Of a stretch of DNA of 64,000 nt, positions 1-18,330 are shown one piece after another. The notes beneath the pieces are model-generated. The model saw nothing but the letters and a program-made list of their open reading frames with translations, did not search any database and was not told the origin of the DNA. The first letter of the stretch is position 1, and each line of letters starts with the position of its first letter. A program made the position numbers and the translations under genes. This DNA is from Salvia splendens (Eukaryota; Streptophyta; Magnoliopsida; Lamiales; Lamiaceae): contig NC_056053.1 of the NCBI RefSeq assembly GCF_004379255.2, positions 23,804,188 through 23,868,187 of the forward strand. The letters run 5' to 3'.

Positions 1-88
1 GTTTTGGAGTTGGAGAATAAATTGATTGTCTTCTAATGTATCTGCTTATATATAATTTTATTTGTTAATATATATGGTTCACATGTAG

Positions 89-2511
89 GTACTCAATGCA
101 ATGCCTATTGAAGCTGAAGATGGATACTTCCGACTAGAGAATGATTTTTGTAACATGGATGATGAGTACCTTCTCGGTACACTCTCTTGTTTCTGCTCAC
201 TATTCTTACTTGATTGATCACAAGTGTTGTGTGGTGTCTCTTTCTTGCAAGTTGCACCCCCATATCAATTCTTAGCTATGCAGAAATAATTAGAATTGTG
301 TTACTGGATTCAGGTGTTGAGTTTGCAGAAAGTATTACAAATTTGGATTATGGTTCAAGTGAAGGTTTGCAGGCTTCAGCCTCAGACTGTCAAATTCAAG
401 TGTCTACTGATGGTTCTGACACTGGCTGTAGGTCGGATCTATATAGAGCAGGTGATTTGCGGAAGTGCCAGACTAATCATAAGGCCGAGAGCTCCAAATT
501 CGGTGGTACTCTTATTCGCCTTGGGTGTGAAACATTGGATGAGGGCAACCCTACAGTTTCACCCAGATCGTGTAGTTTGCAAAATTCTGGAAAGTCTCGG
601 AACAGTTCAAGCTCTTCTTTTCTAGAAGTTCTGTCCGATGAGAATGACGGAACATTCTCCCTAGCTGATAAGATGTTTTACAGCTCAAAGACTATAAGAA
701 ATGATGAAATTGAGTTGTCGGGCCAAAATGATGCTACTAATGCAATTGAGGGGCAGCAGATAGTAGCAACATCGCCAGTTCAAGAAAGTAGCAGTAATGT
801 CCTTACACAAAAAAGATCACGCAAGCCCACACAAAGGTACATTGATGGATTAGCTAACCCCATTCCAACATATTCTAAAAGAAAACGAGAGGCTTCTTCT
901 TCTACCATCAAGGACAAATCTCTTGGAGGTAAAGAACGTAGGAAGTGTCATGTGGGACCTAAAGCAATTAAAGTACCTCCTGAGGATCCAGAGGAGTTCT
1001 CTGTCATAGCAATTCAAGTTCCCTTTGGCTCTTTAGCTAACCAAGAACGTTCAGAGAGTCAATCAATTGATACGGTAAGTTCTTGAACCTACTACACTTT
1101 GTTACAGGTATGTTATGGTCACGAAGACTCGGAACTGTTTTACTCCCTACTCCTATACATGTGTTCTTTGTCAGGGTTCGAGTTACTTAAATTTTCTTTT
1201 TTCAATCTCTTTAAAAAAAATTATGTTCTGTCCATGTACTTGTTCGTTCGTGGTTTGAATGACATATCCTGATCAAATGTTTTTTCCTTTTGGAGTTGAT
1301 GTCTGTAGGGATTTATTGCGAGTGTGGTTATTGAACAACTTTGAGTAGATTACCTATTACGATCAGTGAATCACATTAATGTTTTGGTACTCAATGTTAG
1401 ACTTATGAGCGCTTCGTAGTTGGGTGAAAGTTAATCTCTCTTATGTTTATTCCCCAATAAAATGGGAAATCAAAATACTTTCCACATTCCTATTCTCACT
1501 TGCTTTTACCTAGTTTCATGTACTATTATTTTTTCTCAAAACCATCAAAACAACCACCTCCTGAGATTTAAATACTTATGTAGCTGACTAGCTGTTGAAT
1601 TCAAATATTATGTGAGCAGGTGCAGCATGTGGATTGTAGAAATCCAGTGACCAAGTCGAAAGGGAAGTATGCTGCTCTAAACAATAAATCCGACAAATGT
1701 GTCCCGGCACTTGAACATAAGAAAAAAGGTGATTGTGCAGAAGCTCCATCAAGAAAAAGAGGTGATTGCAGCATGGGTCAGAAAAAAACAGACGTTTTTG
1801 TTACAGAATCTCCATCAAAGAAAAAGAATGTCCCTGCAGCAGCCACAAATCAGAAGAAAAGAAACGACTTAGCCCTTGCTGTAATTCGGAAAAAAAGGGA
1901 TGACTGTTTTACAACAGAGAGTCCAAAAAAGAGGGACGACCGCCGCCTTGCTGTGGTGCATCACAAGAAAAGAGACGACACTTTAACAGGTGAGAGCTCT
2001 GAGGAAGCTAGTGGCCGTAGGAAGCATCATAGGCTATGGACTATTTCTGAGGTCAGAAAATTAATCGAAGGTGTTTCCCAATACGGAGTTGGTAGATGGA
2101 GTCGAATAAAGAAGCTCTTCTTTGCTGCATCCGCTCATCGCACGTCCGTAGATCTCAAGGTCAAATTCCTCTCTCTTCCATCCCCGTACATGTCGTACGA
2201 TACTATCGTTGCTTGTCAATTTGTGCAGGACAAATGGCGGAATCTGTTGAAAGCCAGCGGTATGCAGGAACAACGGAGTCAGCAGGTTATGCATATTTCT
2301 ATTTATCATCTCCAACCGTTATAATAACATTGCGTATTGAAACAAAATCGGGGTGTTTTAACAGGGAGAAAAGAAACGGAATGTGGCGTGGCGGCCTCTG
2401 CCAAAGCCCATCCTGCGCCGCATCTGTGAACTGGCGACAATGCACCCTTATCCGAAAGGTGAGAGGGGGGCGGTGAAGGCTGCTACGCGCGATTCGACTA
2501 GACGGACATAA
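89..2511 (+). CDS. TRF-like MYB/SANT telobox protein, 3' part of gene
   Basis: Partial gene; its 5' end lies before the window. Exons read as 89-176, 314-1074, 1620-2159, 2229-2285 and 2365-2511; all four junctions have AG/GT sites and keep one frame, ending at TAA 2509-2511. The exon at 89 opens with VLNAMPIEAEDGYF and is the first I can see. The C-terminal domain is a single MYB/SANT repeat beginning RRKHHRLWTISEVRKLIEG, then GVGRWSRIKK. It is completed across an intron to VDLK|DKWRNLLKAS, the telobox-type third helix. The last exon (AWRPLPKPILRRICELA) matches the tail common in plant TRF-like proteins. Such proteins are nuclear and bind telomere-like DNA or act as regulators. A lysine-rich segment with recurrent KKRDD-like motifs precedes the MYB domain. 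The family call is firm; the exact paralogue and any telomeric role are not shown. Confidence 0.85.
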
Positions 2512-2887
2512 CGCTGAGTGACTACAGAGGAATCCTGAGTAGTGTTAATGGGAAATGAGAAAGGCATATGTTGTACATCCTTCACCTAACCATGGATGAT
2601 GTTTTATTGATTTTCAACTGTTTCGGAGTTTTTTGACTGATTTTTAAACAATGTTACAACGCTTGCTTCTTACCTAATATCGCTGTTATTTTCTACTCTC
2701 AGTTTTTGTTATTATTATTAATTATATGTCCAGCTAGTTCAAATGGCTGCATAAATAAAGATCATTATTGATCCTTCCTGAGAAATGATCAAAAGTGGGA
2801 ATATGACGGAACATTGTTGTCTATTTTATTTTCCATTTAGACTTACAAGTCAAAATACATTGTTATCACAAACTTACACTACAATAT

Positions 2888-2959
2888 GTGGTTGCAGTCT
2901 AGTGGTAAGAATTCCATGTTGTGGCCGTGGAGATCTGAGCTCAAATTCCAGCAGCCACA
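2888..2959 (+). pseudogene. tRNA-His(GTG) gene, decayed
   Basis: This 72-nt stretch aligns end to end with the usual plant nuclear tRNA-His: acceptor arms GTGGTTG and CAGCCAC, D-arm with TCTAGTGGTAAGAA, and anticodon loop TTGTGGC with GTG. I count about eight differences from the tRNA-His sequence I remember, and all are transitions (C to T or G to A). That is the pattern expected from deamination of methylated cytosines. The T-arm is weakened: stem CTGAG faces TCCAG, and the loop has CTCAAAT rather than a T(T/C)CGAAT form, so the B box is damaged. It is probably no longer a working gene. Plastid tRNA-His is different in sequence, so this is a nuclear-type copy. Confidence 0.75.
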
Positions 2960-3130
2960 GATATTATATTATTTATAAATTTTTTTGTCTATTGAAGTAG
3001 TATTATGTTATAAGTACTCTTTAATCAATGAATAAAATAAGATTAAAAACTCAAAATAAACACAATATTTTGACTTGGAATAAGTCGAGTGCTGGAAATT
3101 GATCCTTGTATAAAAAAATTAAAAATCATA

Positions 3131-3378
3131 CTCCCTCCGTCCAATAAAAATATGTTCATTTTCCATTTTTGTTCGCCCCACAAAAATATGTGCATTCCAT
3201 TTTTAGAAAGTAAATATCAATTTAATAATATATGTCCCACTATCCAGTAACTCTACTTTAATTATCATTCTCATTTCTCTTACTTTATCATACCATTCTC
3301 ATCCTCTCTCTTACTTTATCAATTTTGTCTTAATTTCCGTGTCATCTCATCCTCTTATATTTTTATGGGACGGAGGGA
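3131..3378. mobile_element. Stowaway-like MITE
   Basis: Starts CTCCCTCCGTCC and ends GGGACGGAGGGA, the inverted termini of Tc1/mariner-type Stowaway MITEs, flanked by TA or TTA. About 250 bp with no coding capacity. Confidence 0.85.
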
Positions 3379-3389
3379 TTACTAACTAC

Positions 3390-3567
3390 TCCCCCGTCCA
3401 CGAAAAATAGTCTCCTTTTACCATTTTAGGATGTCCACAACAAAATAATCTCATTTTTAAAAATGAAAAGTTTATCTCTCTTACTTTATCAACTTTTTCT
3501 CCTCTTTTACTCACCCGTGCGGGGCGTGCCGTCCACAAATGAGACTATTTTTTGTGAACGGAGGGAA
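3390..3567. mobile_element. Stowaway-like MITE, second copy
   Basis: Starts TCCCCCGTCCACGAAAAATA and ends TTTTTTGTGAACGGAGGGA; the ends are inverted repeats of the same Stowaway type. It lies 11 bp from the previous element and is a different subfamily (interior AAAATAGTCTC). Confidence 0.8.
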
Positions 3568-4718
3568 TACTATTTAACACTTAATTGATTATTAAATTTG
3601 ATTTAACTACTAATTCATTAGTTGGATAGCTAATGCATTATTCTTTGCTCATGTGTCATTTAACTTGATTTCTAGCCTTTATGAGATGAAGTTTATGGCT
3701 TATGATTTTGTCTAGTGATCATTGTATCCATAATTTGTTTGCTGTCTGAAATAGAGGTTTGAGAATATGCAAATGTCATTCCGAATTAAAAGATCAATTC
3801 AAATACTTGATTCTATTCATGTGGTTTGTATGTATGGAAATTAATGGTGATTTCAATGAATCCAAGTACCCAACATTAGTAAAGCCAAGCTCATATTCAT
3901 TCAAGAATCAACACTATCCCAATGCACACACTATTAGCTCTTCTGACAAAATTTATGCTTCCTCCGTATCTTAAAATTATTAACCTTCTAATATAGGTAA
4001 CTTTTTTCTCTATAATAAAGTGGGATTCATATAAAATTATTACTCGCTCCATTCCTTAACTAAGTGATTCGTATTCTTTTTTGGAACAAAGTGGGTCAAC
4101 ACTTTTTCGGCAACAATCAACACTTTCAATATTCTATCTCCAAATAACAAACTAATTAACACCACTTTCTTAAATCACGTACTGAAAAAAAAAATCGCAC
4201 TTAACCTTAACAAGGGAAAGGTGCAGTGGTAGTAGCTACACAACAATGCCAATGCCAATGCCAATACAACATTAACCGCATAGAAGAAAACTCAGTATAA
4301 GCAAAGAATCTAATCAATGAAAAAAGAAGAAATGAAATCCAAATTCCCTTTAAGTTTATACTCACATTCACAACTATTTAGACCATACTAAAGAAACAAC
4401 AAATTCTTCAAGACAAGAAGAACAAAGCCAGAGGCTGAAAAGGTGTATATACATCATGGAATTTATGTGAGAAGACTTACAACATATGACCTCATATATC
4501 ATCGTACATACAAAAGCATAATCACCAAAACAAATGGCAGTGCTCATTCAAATTTATCTTTTTCTGTTGCAAATTCAACAGCAAAAGCACCAAAGATTTC
4601 TTACCTCTATTTCAGCATATTGCAACTGAGCATGTTACAACTACTTTTTTTTCGCACGAGACACAGATTTTAACCCCTTTTTCTACCAAATTATCATCTG
4701 ATCAGTATCAAATATCAA

Positions 4719-6098
4719 TCACCTAGCAACCTCAAGAAAACCTTCCAATTCGCGCCGCCCGAACGTTCTCCCGAGTGAAGTATCATCCTTGTGTCTTGCT
4801 GCAAGGTAGAACACCAACCAAGCCACCATGAAATACACCTCCATGGATGATTGGAAAACGAGTACCACGAAATCCCCAAACACTCGCCTCAACGCCCACT
4901 TCCCGACTGATCCACAAACAATGACTTCCATCCACCTCATCTCAAATGCAGGGTAGAACAAAGCAACCAGCATGTGACACCCTTCTCTCACAATCTCCCT
5001 CCCACCCCGTCTTGAATCGACAATGGCTACCCATGAACCCACAGCAAACAGCAAGCCAAGCAACACGTCGCTCAAGAACCAAACCGCCATGAACCCTGCG
5101 CTCTCCCACTCGTGCCCGATCACCCACGGCGCTACATTAGCAAACGGCATAAACTTCATCCTCAAGAACACTTTGAAGAAAACATACTGATCCTCAATCT
5201 CGCCAAAGAAGAATATACCCATTAGCTGAGCTAGAGCATCCTTCACAGCCCATTTCATCAGCACAAACCCTGAGAGCCGCTTCAATCCGATGTTCGATCC
5301 GTCCCAAACTGTTCGAAAAAAGGATCTCTGATTCCCCACCAAATGATCCACCACTTTGAGGAAGATGATCCCATTCCCCCATGTGTATGTAACAATGAAA
5401 GCAAGCACAACATAAGCATAAGCAGCCGACAAAACACCAGCCAAGAAGAAGAGCGACGACACATCGCGATTCCCCAATTCAAAACCCTTGATCAGGAAAT
5501 CCAAATCCAACACCGCCTTACCATCATCCACCCTGCTCTCGACGAATTTGGAATCATCTTCCTCCAATAGAGTGACATTCTTCTTAAATTCAGGCTTGAA
5601 GCTAAAAACCCCAGGTTTAATCAATTTGGGGAAAGAAATACCGTTATCCATGACCGAATCAGAGAATCCGTAATCCGGATTGAAATCGGAGAGGACGACG
5701 GAGGTGGAATTGGCGACGTGCTTCCTCGAGGAAGGGTGGAATAACGAGCGATCGAAATCGGAATCGCCGGAGAAGAAGTCGTCGTCGAGGGTTCCAACGC
5801 GGGAGAGGTGGAGGAAGGCACGGCGGCGGCGGCGGAGCGGGGGGTGGTGGCGGTGGTGGAGATGGGAGGAGGCGGAGAAATCGAGGCGAGAGAGGAGGGA
5901 TTTCAAGGAGGGGTCGCTGTCGATGAGGGAGGAGAGGTAATAGGAGGCGCTCTGGACATTGGAGCGGAAGGTGAGGAGGAGAGAGGAGAGGAAGACGAAG
6001 GTGAGAAGGTGGGAATAGAACAATGATGAGGTGTGGCGGAGGATTTGCGCGGTGGTGGTGTGGCGGAGGAGCGGCGGAGGAGCGCGGTGGTCGTCCAT
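4719..6098 (-). CDS. Intronless plant multi-pass membrane protein of unknown function
   Basis: Single 459-codon ORF starting at ATG 6098-6096. I do not recognise a named family. A hydrophobic segment lies at residues about 31-45, followed by a hydrophilic, Ser/Asp/His-rich stretch to about residue 210 with a basic run (PPLRRRRRAF, about 87-95). The C-terminal half has several likely membrane spans: about 214-250, 277-298, 333-361, 373-396 and 408-434. The protein ends with the soluble tail RHKDDTSLGRTFGRREL. Codon third positions are GC-rich in the first 130 codons. A CT-rich leader precedes the ATG on the minus strand (about 6190-6220). It resembles uncharacterised plant transmembrane proteins conserved among eudicots; substrate and location are unknown. 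Open frames on the other strand here are shadows. Confidence 0.85.
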   Translation of the reverse strand: MDDHRAPPPLLRHTTTAQILRHTSSLFYSHLLTFVFLSSLLLTFRSNVQSASYYLSSLIDSDPSLKSLLSRLDFSASSHLHHRHHPPLRRRRRAFLHLSRVGTLDDDFFSGDSDFDRSLFHPSSRKHVANSTSVVLSDFNPDYGFSDSVMDNGISFPKLIKPGVFSFKPEFKKNVTLLEEDDSKFVESRVDDGKAVLDLDFLIKGFELGNRDVSSLFFLAGVLSAAYAYVVLAFIVTYTWGNGIIFLKVVDHLVGNQRSFFRTVWDGSNIGLKRLSGFVLMKWAVKDALAQLMGIFFFGEIEDQYVFFKVFLRMKFMPFANVAPWVIGHEWESAGFMAVWFLSDVLLGLLFAVGSWVAIVDSRRGGREIVREGCHMLVALFYPAFEMRWMEVIVCGSVGKWALRRVFGDFVVLVFQSSMEVYFMVAWLVFYLAARHKDDTSLGRTFGRRELEGFLEVAR

Positions 6099-6159
6099 GG
6101 CGGAGGAGGGTTTCTGGATTTGGGGATTTGGGGTTTGTGGAATTTTTCGATCTTCAATT

Positions 6160-8301
6160 TGGGGATTTTGAAATTAAAACAAAAACAAAAGAAAATAGGA
6201 AGCTCACACTCTCTCTCTTTCCAAAAAGCTTCATTTGCTTTAATTGGAATTTTATAGAATAATAAATGATGATAAGTTATTTTTTTCTTTTTTGGAAATA
6301 ATATATTACTATTAATTGTGACAATAATAGTAATATGGTTGCTTATTTTTAATAATTTTAGCTGTTGGTAGTTAATGGATTGACATCTGAGAATGTTGAG
6401 GTCTTACTTTAGCTAAAAATATTAAAATAACAATATTAGTATGGCTTTGACTGATAATTATTGGTGTATAAAATAATGACTCAATTTGTGAGAGGGCAAA
6501 GGCTTTGCTGGCAAATCTCGATACAGCAAGACAACAAATTCAGTTCAACTCAATTATTAACACCTAAATTAACGATTTTCATATTCCAATGTACATAGGG
6601 AGGTATTTCAATAAGAATTTGTGTTAAACAAGTAAGTGATTTGTATTATGGGGCGTTTCAAATAAATGATACGTTTCCTGTTTTGCTAAAATCAATTATT
6701 TAATCTTTTTTATATTATTCTATGTTCATTTTTGTTTCATGTTCTATTTTATTCATTTTTCTTAATTCTAGTTTCAAAAAACCTACTCACTTAACACATA
6801 ATTTGAGATAAAGATGAGTATATACCTGATAAATAATGCTAGGTGTGAGTTCTAGTAATGTCAAGTTTATAAAATGAGATTACTTTTTGATAAATTCCAT
6901 TTTGAGCTTAAAATATCTCAATTTTTCTCCTATAAAAGGTATTCACTATTTTTAGATTAGTAGTTCACTGTTTTTAATTTTCTATTTTTTCTCTATTAAT
7001 AACAATATTCAATATTCGACTTACTATCACGATATTATGGACCACTATCACAATATTATAAAGTTCGTACACACTGTATTACACTACAAAAATTACTTAC
7101 GATATCATACTACTGTTAAATTTAAAGGTATATGTAATATAGTTTGTATGCTATTTGTTCCTTTCATTTCTTTAGCAAAATAATTGAAAAAAAATTGAAT
7201 ACTTGGTGATAAAATAGCCTAATAGTTGAAAAACAAAACCCATCGTGTGAGACTATTTAGCAATCCTTTTGAAAATGACCAATTTAGCTATGACCATGAT
7301 ATGTTTGATTGAATAAATGATAGCCCAATCAATGTTAAGTTAGGTGGCAGACCCATCCATATAAAAGAAAAAACAAATCAGTTTTTTTTTTAATGCGAGT
7401 AAATTGTAGTATATCCCTCAAGCCAACTTGGATGACAATCTAGGCAGGGATAACCAAAATATCTGTAATTTGAATAAGTGAACTGATTTAAATATAAGTA
7501 TTCACTTCAATTTAGATTTATTTTATACTTGGATAAAATCAGATTATTTTTCAAAATCTGGATTTTCCGTATGGCTATGGGTTTTTTTATCGAAAGAATT
7601 CAAATAATATTAAATATATAAATTTTAACTAGAGTAGTAGTAGTATATTATAACTAACATTCTGAATTTTAGATTTTTTTGGGAACTTTTGCCATTTTTA
7701 ATTTTTTATTTGGTTTGAATTTTCAGATCTATTTTATGTTCAAATTAGGTAAATATTTGATCTGAAATTCGAATGATCACCCTCTAATTGCATGGGCAAA
7801 CTATCACTCAATATCATCAAATCAACCATAGTTTAGTATCTCGTTGACAAGTTATGGTGACAAACAATAGTAGTATAATACAAGATTGGATTAATATGGT
7901 TATTATTTCTAGATTGACTTTGCACAACTACAAGTATTATCCAACAAATCAAACAATCTGTATGCACTTGACCTAATTCATATAACAGCACTAGCAATTG
8001 ATAAATTTTAATTATACAATATTTAAATTAAAATAGATGCTATAATCCCAGATTTCACAAGAAAGATGAGTATTTAGCAATAGACATAAGCAATACAACA
8101 AAACACTTATTCAAAGATGGCAACAGTTGATTTAGATAACATATGATAATAAAGGAACAATAAAAAAAAGATACAACACTCTTAATTGTCTCAAACGATA
8201 GGTTTCCCCATAAACAACTCGGATAAGAATAATAGTATAAGTTTGTCATCATTTCAAAATTCAACTAGGATTTAGGAGGAAGGAATAGAAATTAAAGAGA
8301 C
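6160..8301. other. AT-rich intergenic region, nothing definable
   Basis: Upstream region of the membrane protein gene and 3' flank of ADK. Very AT-rich, with no ORF of note, no paired inverted termini that I could find and no RNA gene. Confidence 0.6.
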
Positions 8302-11380
<3,079 letters not shown>

Positions 11381-12156
11381 TTATTTATTTATTTAATTTT
11401 ATTGGGTGGAAAGTCGAGATTTTGTTGGTGGAAGTTTTATTTTTCACATTACTAAAAAGACAAAATTATTACTAGTAGTAGTATACTAGTATTTACTTAA
11501 TCGTCTATACTCTATATAGTTCGCATTTTTCTTATATATAAATAAATATAAATTTAAATGTCATTTTGATACTATGAGAGGTAGAATGTCATTTTCTTAT
11601 TTTAATATTAACTCTAATTTGACAAACATTCATCAGGCTCGAAGTAGTTGAGTCGTATTCTCTTTTGCATTGTCTAAGTAATTGAGTCATTTCTATTTTT
11701 GGTACAAAATAATATCTTATCTCTTATTTTATTCTTTCTTTTATTTTAATCTTTTTAACATATAAATTTTTAAATTTCGTGCTCAAAATAAATGTTTCAA
11801 CTACTTTGGAATGGAGGAAGATTTATCACGGCAAGCATTTTTAAAAAATTAGAAATTACGGGTTTTTCTTCTTTTTTTTCATAAAAAATGGTAGATGTAG
11901 TTAGTTGGTTGTGTTGTACTTGTATCTAAGGTCCACATAATCTACCTAATTTGCTGACTTTTGCACTAAAATATTAGTGGAAATTCATTCAAACATGGTA
12001 ACATTCTATAAACAAAATTAATACTCCAATTTAATGGTTGGAGTTAAGATATAGTAGTAAAATAGAGGAATGGCTTTATAACGCAGACCACAAATTTCAC
12101 CTAACTTATACAATGAAAATGACTTCTACAATAACTCATATTTACCCTCTTTTATA

Positions 12157-12520
12157 CTCCCTCAGTCCCTAAATAATATTTACTCGGATTCGACACGAAT
12201 TTAAATGTAAAATTGGTAAATTAAGAAAGAGATAGAGAAAAGAAAGTAATTAAAATATTATTAGTGGAGAACGAGTCTAACCTTATTAAAAAGAAAATAG
12301 TTTCTATAATTAGAAAATACACTTTGAATTCGACACGGGTTTTAATGCAAATTTAGTTAAATAAGAGAGATGGAGAGAAAAAAGTAACTAAAGTATTATT
12401 AGTAGAGAACATGTCTCACCTTATTAGAGAGAAAATAGTTTCTAAAATTAGAAAATGCATATTCTTGTGGGACAGACTAAAAAGGAAATAATACATATTC
12501 TTGTGGGACGAAAGAGAGTA
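12157..12520. mobile_element. Stowaway-like MITE with internal duplication
   Basis: Begins CTCCCTCAGTCCCT and ends GTGGGACGAAAGAGAG, flanked by TA on both sides. The interior repeats a unit of about 120 bp containing TTCGACACG, TTAAATAAGA-like and TATTATTAGTAGAGAAC motifs, so one end appears to have been duplicated. Confidence 0.7.
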
Positions 12521-12927
12521 TAATTATAATGATTTCTACATTAACTCATAGTTCAATCTAATGGTTCCAAGTTAGAAAATAAAACAGAGGCAATGCTTCA
12601 TATTTTATATAGATATCCTATTTTATATAATTATTATGATTTCTACGTTAACTTATAGTTCAATTATAATGGTTCAAGTTATGATATATGCAAACCACAA
12701 ATTCGGATTAAACTTATAACACATGCATGGCACACTAACTTTCACGTCATACCCCAAACAACCGCGCTCATAAATTAAGCTAAGCCACGAAACAGTTAAA
12801 ATAGTTTTAAAAACAAGGAAAATGATTTGCAGATTCAAAAATTTCAAACTGTACAGCCTCGACCACTCTGCAGTCCACAAACCAGTTCGCCCGCATCAAA
12901 TATTGTCCATGGTTACGAGTGCACGTA

Positions 12928-13140
12928 GGGGGTGTTCGGTTTGTAAGATTATATCCGAGATTATATCCAAGATTAAATTTGTAGTGTGTTTGGTTTATGA
13001 GATTCAACCCCATAACTCAATCCTAGATGGATAATCATGGGATAATTAGTCACAGCTAACCCCTTATGACTAAAATAATCTCACAACTCAATCCTAGATT
13101 GAATCTTGGTATTATTTTATCTTAGAAACCGAACACCACC
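12928..13140. mobile_element. Tourist-like (PIF/Harbinger) MITE
   Basis: 213 bp. Left end GGGGGTGTTCGGTTT and right end AAACCGAACACCACC are inverted with one mismatch; complementarity continues inwards (GTAAGAT against ATCTTAG). The motif CAACTCAATCCTAGAT recurs inside. The flanking triplets are GTA and ATA, so the 3-bp target duplication is not clean. Confidence 0.65.
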
Positions 13141-13463
13141 ATAATGAACCGAGCACGGATGAATAAATCGTAGTACTACTACATTGAAAATCGGTGAGAG
13201 GGTTTCGAACTACGAGTCTCGGCATTTCATTCACAAAAAGGAGACATAACAAAACAATGCTAGTTTTAGAGGTAGAATTATTTACCCCAAAAATTCACTT
13301 GAAGAGGGAAGGGGCATTGGTTTTATTTGCTTCTGACAAAGCGAAATCGATGTGTTACCACTACCAAATCTAAAATTGCTGAAAGAAAACATATGTCAAC
13401 AGGCTCATGTTGAACTGCTGCAGAAAAGAATAATCAAAATGTACAGGCGCTGCTGGGGCTGGT

Positions 13464-17098
<3,635 letters not shown>

Positions 17099-18330
17099 TG
17101 GTTGCTATGGATTTCTGGTTATCGAACTCGAATTTGAGCTGCTTCAATTAGCCAATTTCGATTTATTTCAGTGTGGTCGAATTTATATGATGAAATTATA
17201 GGAGCATGAAAAAAAGAGGCGTCTTTTTTAGCAAGTGAGAGGTCGAGTCAGCGGCTGTAAAGCGCTTACAAACATTGCTATTTATTCGTTGGTTGAAATA
17301 TCTTTTTTTGTAAGAGATTATATTAGTTCGAGACTATTTGAAATTAATTTCGTTACATATAAATGTAAAAAATTGTAAAACCAAAACTAATTAATGTGTA
17401 AATTGTCTCAAAATTGAATAAAGGATTTATCTACCAAATCGAATGGACGGTGTGGTCTTATCTAATCTATTAATTTGAAAAGAATAAATGCTAAGTTGGA
17501 CCATACAATTTTATGAGAATCATTGTGGAATGTACTAAAATTGGACAGAAAAATAAAGGCTTAGAAAAGGGTATTCATTGCATTTTAAGTGATTTCTACT
17601 AATAGAAAAAAAATGATTTGAAATTCAAACAACAAATAAAAATTTAGATAAATTTATAAAAACGAATGCTCCAACTCAACTTGGTCCGGTTTTGAATCTC
17701 AACTCACCTCAATCTGTTTGCTACAAAGTAGTTATAGTGGTTTTGCGGATGTTTGATTATTCGAGACTGAATTAATTTGATATTCTTCTAGTTTGAATTA
17801 CGGCTTGAATTATGCCGTAGTTAGGGAAAGGCCAAAACTCTTAATCCATTACTAATTTTACACGATGTTGATCGAGATTATGTATTCGAATGAACCTACA
17901 TGATCATATACTTCCAATCTTATCTAACCTATTAAGTCGTGAACATGTGTTTTATAGTACTTCAAAATTAAAGCATATGCAACATTACAATATCTAGTGA
18001 TATCCAATTTCCCTCTATAATATTATAGTGTACTAACAACTGTGATTAATTGTTAGTCCTATAATACAACTAAAAATATGGTTTTCAACATATGTTGTTA
18101 ATTGTGGTTATAATTGTCAACAACCAAACCTAAAAAATACGACAAGCTGTAGGATCAATAACCGAAGTTAATTATTTCACTGAGTCACACAATCGAGTGA
18201 ACAGACACTTAAATACAATAGGAGCCCAGAAATTCCCAGAGCTTGTTACAAAATTACAATACAACAAATAATACATAGAAAAAAATTACAAATAAAACAA
18301 CACCTCAAAAAAAGACCTTCAACACCACAC
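17099..18330. other. Intergenic region, IDH upstream and PAL downstream
   Basis: Contains the IDH promoter side and PAL 3' flank (probable 3' UTR 18330 down to about 18150). No further gene, repeat or RNA recognised. Confidence 0.6.

Larger units (their letters stand above)
2512..4718. other. Intergenic region with tRNA relic and two MITEs
   Basis: No protein gene seen. It holds the 3' flank of the MYB gene, a decayed tRNA-His (2888-2959), two Stowaway-like MITEs (3131-3378 and 3390-3567) and the presumed 3' UTR of the membrane protein gene that ends at 4719. A lone CTCGCTCCATTCC-like motif near 4043 may be a broken Stowaway end. Confidence 0.6.

Noticed and set aside
2785..3000. 71-codon open frame at the tRNA relic
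   Set aside because: It only reads through the tRNA-His sequence; no protein similarity.
5680..6262. Several open frames opposite the start of the membrane protein gene
   Set aside because: Low-complexity Gly/Glu/Arg shadows of the Ser/His/Arg-rich N-terminus.
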